A program made the position numbers and the translations under genes. Shown in pieces: positions 60,344 to 64,000 of a stretch of DNA of 64,000 nt; position 1 is the stretch's first letter; every line of letters begins with the position of its first letter. The DNA is from Phycisphaeraceae bacterium. Lineage in GTDB: Bacteria > Planctomycetota > Phycisphaerae > Phycisphaerales > UBA1924. The DNA is taken from NCBI GenBank assembly GCA_019636615.1, contig JAHBXF010000002.1, positions 1,118,001 to 1,182,000 on the forward strand, given 5' to 3'. The notes under the pieces are model-generated. The model did no database searches. It saw only the letters and a list, made by a program, of their open reading frames with translations, and had not been told where the DNA came from.

Positions 60344-61450
60344 ATGAAGAAGATGTCCATCCTCGCAGTTGTTGGCCTGGCTGCTTCCGTGGCCGGCGCG
60401 GCCCAGTTCACCCCCGGCAACCTGGTTGTACTGCGCGTCGGCGACGGCGCGGCGGCGTTGAGCAACGCGGCGCAGCGCGTCTTCCTCGATGAATACACCC
60501 CTGCCGGCACCCTGGTGCAGAGCATCGCCATGCCGACAACTCTTGACGGCAACAACCGCCGCTTCGCACTCAGCGGCACCGCCACGAGCGAAGGCACCCT
60601 CACCCGCTCGGCCGATGGCCGTTTCCTCACTCTGGGCGGTTACGACGCAGACCCGGGCACCGCCAGCATCGCGAGCTCCACCACCGCCAACGTCAACCGT
60701 GTGGTTGGACGTGTGGGCTTCTCGGGCGATGTCGATACCTCCACCGCGATCACCGATGCCTTCAGTGGCAACAACATCCGCGGCGTCGTCTCGAACGATG
60801 GGTCGCAGTTCTGGATGACCGGCGGCAACAGCGGCATTCGCTACATCGATTTCGGCGGCGGCCCCACCACCCAGATCAACACCGGCGCGGCCAGCAACAA
60901 CACCAACACCCGCGTTCTCAACATCTTCAACGGCCAGTTGTACGTGGCCGCGGCGCAGAACAACTTTGTCGGCGTCAGCACCGTCGGCACCGGCCTGCCC
61001 ACCACCTCGGGCGAGACGACTTCCTTCGTTTTCCCCACGGGCACCGGTTCTTCACCCTATGACTTCTACTTCGCCGACGCCAACACGGTCTACGTCGCCG
61101 ACGACAGCGCCGGCCTCAACGGCATCCAGCGCTGGGTCTTTGACGGCTCCGACTGGACCCGCGACGCCATCTACAACAGCGGCCTGCTCGAGGGCGCCCG
61201 CATCCGTCAACTCACCGGCACCCGCGACGACACCGGCGCCGTGATCCTCTACGCCACCACCGTCAACACCGGCGGCTCGAGCAACATCGTCTCGATCGTT
61301 GACGCCGGCGCCACCCCCACCTTCACCATCATCGCCACCGCCGACGCCAACACCGTCTTCCGCGGGATCGATTTCTCCCCCATCCCCGCGCCCGGCACCG
61401 CCGCGCTCATGGGCATGGGCCTGGTCGTTGCCTCGCGTCGCCGTCGCTGA
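60344..61450 (+). CDS. PEP-CTERM-type sorted exported protein
   Basis: 368-residue secreted protein. Signal peptide KKMSILAVVGLAASVAGA, then ~320 residues of propeller- or beta-repeat-like sequence rich in G, T, N and D (DGRFLTLGGYDAD, GVVSNDGSQFWMTGGNSGIR, LNIFNGQLYVAAAQNNFVG, FYFADANTVYVADDSAG), resembling WD40/NHL-like blades. The C-terminus has the same tripartite tail as the protein at 21.2 kb: IPAPGTA, hydrophobic ALMGMGLVVA and SRRRR. This suggests exosortase-type processing and surface display. AGGAGAG lies 5 bases before the ATG. A strong terminator follows 32 bases after the stop. Confidence 0.87.
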   Translation: MKKMSILAVVGLAASVAGAAQFTPGNLVVLRVGDGAAALSNAAQRVFLDEYTPAGTLVQSIAMPTTLDGNNRRFALSGTATSEGTLTRSADGRFLTLGGYDADPGTASIASSTTANVNRVVGRVGFSGDVDTSTAITDAFSGNNIRGVVSNDGSQFWMTGGNSGIRYIDFGGGPTTQINTGAASNNTNTRVLNIFNGQLYVAAAQNNFVGVSTVGTGLPTTSGETTSFVFPTGTGSSPYDFYFADANTVYVADDSAGLNGIQRWVFDGSDWTRDAIYNSGLLEGARIRQLTGTRDDTGAVILYATTVNTGGSSNIVSIVDAGATPTFTIIATADANTVFRGIDFSPIPAPGTAALMGMGLVVASRRRR

Positions 61451-61482
61451 GCCACGCCTTCCATCACAACTGATATCTTTTT

Positions 61483-61518
61483 CCGGCCGGCCCATCACAC
61501 GGGCCGGCCGGTTTTTTT
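61483..61518 (+). terminator. Rho-independent terminator of the PEP-CTERM gene
   Basis: A perfect 11-base-pair stem (CCGGCCGGCCC 61483-61493 with GGGCCGGCCGG 61501-61511, loop of 7) is followed by TTTTTTT at 61512-61518. The T-run is on the plus side, so it ends the upstream gene and not the convergent hisS. Confidence 0.9.
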
Positions 61519-61539
61519 CTTTCATCGAAAGGTCTGGCC

Positions 61540-62997
61540 TCAACCCGGTTCGGGCGCCTTCACCGAGACTTCTACGCCCCCTGCACCACCGCCGCGACGC
61601 AGCCTGTCCCCGAGAGCCGCCGGCAGCAGCCCGATCGGCGTGGGCGCGGCGTCTTGCACACCGGTGCCCAGGTCTTTGATCACGCCGCGATCGGCGCCCT
61701 CGATGATCACCGCGAGCCGCGCGAAGGTATCGGAGGCCTCGCGCAGCAGTTTCCCGACGTTGCGCGTGGTCTTGTAGGTGTGACGCACGTGCAGGCCCGA
61801 TTCGCGCAGCGCCGCCACCGTCGGCATCAGGGCCGCCTCGGCGCCGGGATCGCCATTGGAGATCACAAACACATCCGGCCTGATGCCGATCGCTTCGGCG
61901 AGGTTCGCGGGAGCGGGCACCAGGCCTTTGTCCTTCATCACCAGCGACAGCACGACATCGCCCATCCCCATGCCCACCGCGGGTGTAGGCGGCCCGCCGA
62001 AGAGTTCCACAAGGTTGTCATAGCGGCCGCCCCCGGCCACCGCTCGCTCTTGGCCGCCAGCCTCGTGAACCTCAAAGACCATGCCTGTGTAATACGCCAG
62101 GCCACGAACGATCGAAAGGTCGAAGTCTACCCAGTCCAGAATTCGCGCGGCCGCCAGCGCCGTGGCGAGGGGCGCCACGGCCTCGCTGAAGAGCGTGAGA
62201 TCGAGCACGTCGGACGTGCCCTCCAGCCCGCTCATCAGCCGCTTGATGGGGTCGATGGACGCGGCGTCCAGCGTCTCGCCCAGCACGGAGACCTCGCTCG
62301 ACCGCGGCGACACCTGGGTGCGCAGCAGCCCTTTCACAAAGACCTCGGCCTGCTCGGGCGTGAACCCGAACGCCGCCAGACGGGCCGCGAACTCGGCGGC
62401 GGGCAACTTCGACTTCTGATCGAGCAGGCTGAGCAATGCCTCGTGACGTTCAAGGGCGATGCCGCGGCTTTCAAACCACGCGCACAATGCCGCGCGGTGA
62501 TTGATGCGCACCCGCAGGTCGGCCGGGGTGAAGCCGAGCGCCCGAAAGAGCGACACGCACGTGGCGATCACTTCAACATCGGCCTGTGGCGACGGGTCGC
62601 CCAGCACATCCACGTTCCATTGCATGAACTCCCGCAGGCGTCCCCGCTGAGGCCGCTCGGCGCGGAAAAACGTGGGCGTGCAGAACCACTTGGTGGGCCT
62701 GGGCAAACTGCCGGCCTTCGCGGCGTAGAGCCTGGCCAGGGTGGGCGTGAACTCCGGGCGCAGGGCGTAGGTCCGCTCTCCGCCCGCGCGGGTGAACGAG
62801 AAGAGTTCCGAGACGATCCCCTCGCCGCTCTTGACCGTGTAGAGGTCAAGGTGTTCGAAGGTGGGCCCGTCAACTTCATCGAAGCCGTGCCTGATGGAAG
62901 CCGCACGCCACGATTCGGTGATAAACCGCCTCAGCGCACAGTCGGCCGGATAAAAATCGCGTGTGCCCGTGGGGGCCTGGAAGACGTGTGAAGGCAT
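61540..62997 (-). CDS. hisS: Histidine-tRNA ligase
   Basis: 485-residue class II aminoacyl-tRNA synthetase charging tRNA-His. Motif 1 and neighbouring blocks: APTGTRDFYPADCALRRFI, RHGFDEVDGPTFEHLDLYTVKSGEGI. Motif 2: TYALRPEFTPTLARLYA, FCTPTFFRAERPQRGRLREFMQWNVDVLG. The histidine-binding segment is RGLAYYTGMVFEVHE, and motif 3 follows in AVAGGGRYDNLVELFGGPPTPAVGMGMG. The C-terminal anticodon domain includes DVFVISNGDPGAEAALMPTV. It is longer than E. coli HisS (424) through insertions in the barrel and anticodon part. TACGCT lies 8 bases before the ATG and no ribosome site is seen. Confidence 0.96.
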   Translation of the reverse strand: MPSHVFQAPTGTRDFYPADCALRRFITESWRAASIRHGFDEVDGPTFEHLDLYTVKSGEGIVSELFSFTRAGGERTYALRPEFTPTLARLYAAKAGSLPRPTKWFCTPTFFRAERPQRGRLREFMQWNVDVLGDPSPQADVEVIATCVSLFRALGFTPADLRVRINHRAALCAWFESRGIALERHEALLSLLDQKSKLPAAEFAARLAAFGFTPEQAEVFVKGLLRTQVSPRSSEVSVLGETLDAASIDPIKRLMSGLEGTSDVLDLTLFSEAVAPLATALAAARILDWVDFDLSIVRGLAYYTGMVFEVHEAGGQERAVAGGGRYDNLVELFGGPPTPAVGMGMGDVVLSLVMKDKGLVPAPANLAEAIGIRPDVFVISNGDPGAEAALMPTVAALRESGLHVRHTYKTTRNVGKLLREASDTFARLAVIIEGADRGVIKDLGTGVQDAAPTPIGLLPAALGDRLRRGGGAGGVEVSVKAPEPG

Positions 62998-63005
62998 GGG
63001 GGTGG

Positions 63006-63011
63006 AGCGTA
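63006..63011 (-). promoter_or_regulatory. Putative -10 element of leaderless hisS
   Basis: TACGCT on the minus strand, 8 bases before the hisS ATG. No Shine-Dalgarno. Part of the recurring TANNNT pattern, at the long end of the spacing range. Confidence 0.35.
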
Positions 63012-63232
63012 GCGCCGGGGGGCAACATCAGGCCCACCGCCCACGGACCGACGATCGTAAGGTCGGGGAGCACCCACCATCTCTTTGCTCAGTCCCCGGG
63101 AGGATGTGGTCGGGGTTTTCACGGGAAAGGTGACCGGAAGCACTCCCGCTCGGTGCCCCTTTGCGGGCGGTGATCAGAGTGAATCTCCCTCTAAAGATGC
63201 GTGTTCGCAGGAAGTTTGGAAGTCCGAGATGC

Positions 63233-63238
63233 TACACT
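63233..63238 (+). promoter_or_regulatory. Putative -10 element of leaderless phosphohexomutase gene
   Basis: TACACT followed by GGCCCC and the ATG at 63245. Context AGATGCTA is shared with the gatC element. Supports the upstream ATG as the true start. Confidence 0.5.
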
Positions 63239-63244
63239 GGCCCC

Positions 63245-64000
63245 ATGTCGGCCCCTCGGACCTCATCACGAACATCTTCCGGACAACCCCCGATGCTTGG
63301 ACGCATCTTCAAAGCGTACGACATCCGGGGGACCTATCCAGACCTCCTGAACGACACCATGGCCTGGCAGATCGGCTTCGGGGCCAGCAAGTTCCTGCTG
63401 GCCGATGCCGAGGCCGCGGGCGAGAGCACCCCGATGATGAAGAACATCGTCGTCGGGCGTGACATGCGTGAAAGCAGCCCGACGCTCTCGCGTCAACTGA
63501 TCCAAGGCATCAACGACCAGTCCGGCAACGTGATCGACCTGGGCATGGTCGATACGTCGATGATCTACTTCGCCATCAACCACCTCGACTGCGCGGGGGG
63601 CGTGATGGTTACGGCGAGCCACAACCCGCCCAACTACAACGGGTTCAAGATCTCCAAGCGCAAGGCCAAACCCGTGGGCGAATCCACCGGGCTCAGCGAG
63701 ATCCGCAAGCACGCCGCGATGGTGGACAAGTCTTCGATGGTGCGCCAGCCTGGGCGCGTGGAAGAACGCGACCTGTGGCCGGCGTACGGCAAGCACGTTC
63801 GATCCTTCCTCGACTGGCACCAGGGCGCCAAACTCAAGGTCGTCATCGACGCGAGCAACGGGATGGCGGGCACGATGATCCCCCGCCTGTTCGGCAAGCA
63901 GTCGTCCCAGGGCCCGGTGCCCGGGCTCACCATCGTCGAACTCAACTTCGACAACACCAGCAACGTCTTCGCCCACGAGCCCAACCCCCTCGTGGCCTCG
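63245..64000 (+). CDS. Phosphomannomutase/phosphoglucomutase family enzyme, N-terminal part
   Basis: First 252 codons of an alpha-D-phosphohexomutase; the 3' end runs off the window. RIFKAYDIRGTYPDLLND is the classic start of the family, and the active-site phosphoserine loop is seen as VMVTASHNPPNYNGFKIS, followed by KVVIDASNGMAG at the beginning of domain 2. It interconverts the 1- and 6-phosphates of mannose or glucose and would feed sugar-nucleotide synthesis. Two in-frame ATGs exist: 63245, with TACACT 6 bases ahead, and 63293, which gives the more usual short N-terminus. I annotate the first because of the promoter-like signal. Specificity cannot be set from this half. Divergent from hisS. 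Confidence 0.93.
   Translation, partial: MSAPRTSSRTSSGQPPMLGRIFKAYDIRGTYPDLLNDTMAWQIGFGASKFLLADAEAAGESTPMMKNIVVGRDMRESSPTLSRQLIQGINDQSGNVIDLGMVDTSMIYFAINHLDCAGGVMVTASHNPPNYNGFKISKRKAKPVGESTGLSEIRKHAAMVDKSSMVRQPGRVEERDLWPAYGKHVRSFLDWHQGAKLKVVIDASNGMAGTMIPRLFGKQSSQGPVPGLTIVELNFDNTSNVFAHEPNPLVAS

Noticed and set aside
1..64000. tRNA, rRNA, riboswitch or transposase
   Set aside because: I looked through the intergenic gaps for cloverleaf, T-loop and known aptamer patterns and for transposase motifs and found none; a covariance-model scan would be needed to be certain.

Overview
The window looks like chromosome of a high-GC planctomycete, most likely of the Phycisphaerae type. Three things point there: a 3,185-residue secreted protein with the planctomycete N-terminal motif MEPLERRDLL, two exported proteins ending in a PxPGTA / hydrophobic / RRRR sorting tail of the PEP-CTERM kind, and a Minf_1886-family protein of the PVC group. 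Genes are dense and mostly housekeeping. I see no rRNA, tRNA, CRISPR array, insertion sequence or phage gene. The first gene (rlmN) and the last (a phosphohexomutase) are cut by the window edges.

Layout. 1-2.7 kb: rlmN end, an HDOD regulator and pdxH. 2.7-4.6 kb: a 3-hydroxyanthranilate dioxygenase / ACMS decarboxylase pair of the kynurenine route. 4.6-6.5 kb: tpiA, ispF and a small lipoprotein. 6.6-13.2 kb: an RND pump with its adaptor and a DUF4139 protein. 13.4-20 kb: gatC-gatA, mfd and a RibBA-like protein with lost catalytic residues. 20.2-32.3 kb: exported proteins (DUF1579, PEP-CTERM, phytase/esterase-like, OstA/LptC-like, cyclophilin, TraB-like, alpha/beta hydrolase, endonuclease/phosphatase) plus pyruvate kinase. 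32.4-42 kb: the giant beta-repeat protein. 42.6-51.3 kb: pheA and the membrane arm of complex I in the order nuoJ-K-L-M-N. 51.4-54 kb: pgsA-pgpA (phosphatidylglycerol synthesis), Minf_1886 and a 3-methyladenine DNA glycosylase. 54-58.4 kb: system II cytochrome c maturation (resB-ccsA). 58.5-64 kb: an amidohydrolase, a second PEP-CTERM protein, hisS and the phosphohexomutase.

How genes are linked. Translational coupling by 4-base ATGA overlaps recurs: lipoprotein-ispF, gatC-gatA, nuoJ-nuoK, nuoM-nuoN and resB-ccsA. Functional pairs are clear for HAAO/ACMSD, pgsA/pgpA, gatC/gatA, adaptor/RND pump and resB/ccsA.

Most unusual points. (1) About eleven genes without a Shine-Dalgarno carry a -10-like hexamer, mostly TANNNT, only 5-8 bases before the start codon, which suggests widespread leaderless transcription and revises the starts of pgsA and the phosphohexomutase. 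(2) A TraB/GumN-like protein contains an inserted GspG-type pseudopilin C-terminal module. (3) The RibBA homologue has lost the zinc cysteines of its cyclohydrolase half and a metal-binding histidine of its RibB half. (4) The RND pump has two extra membrane segments before TM8. (5) NuoL and NuoM carry histidine-rich loops and NuoJ is nearly twice the usual size.
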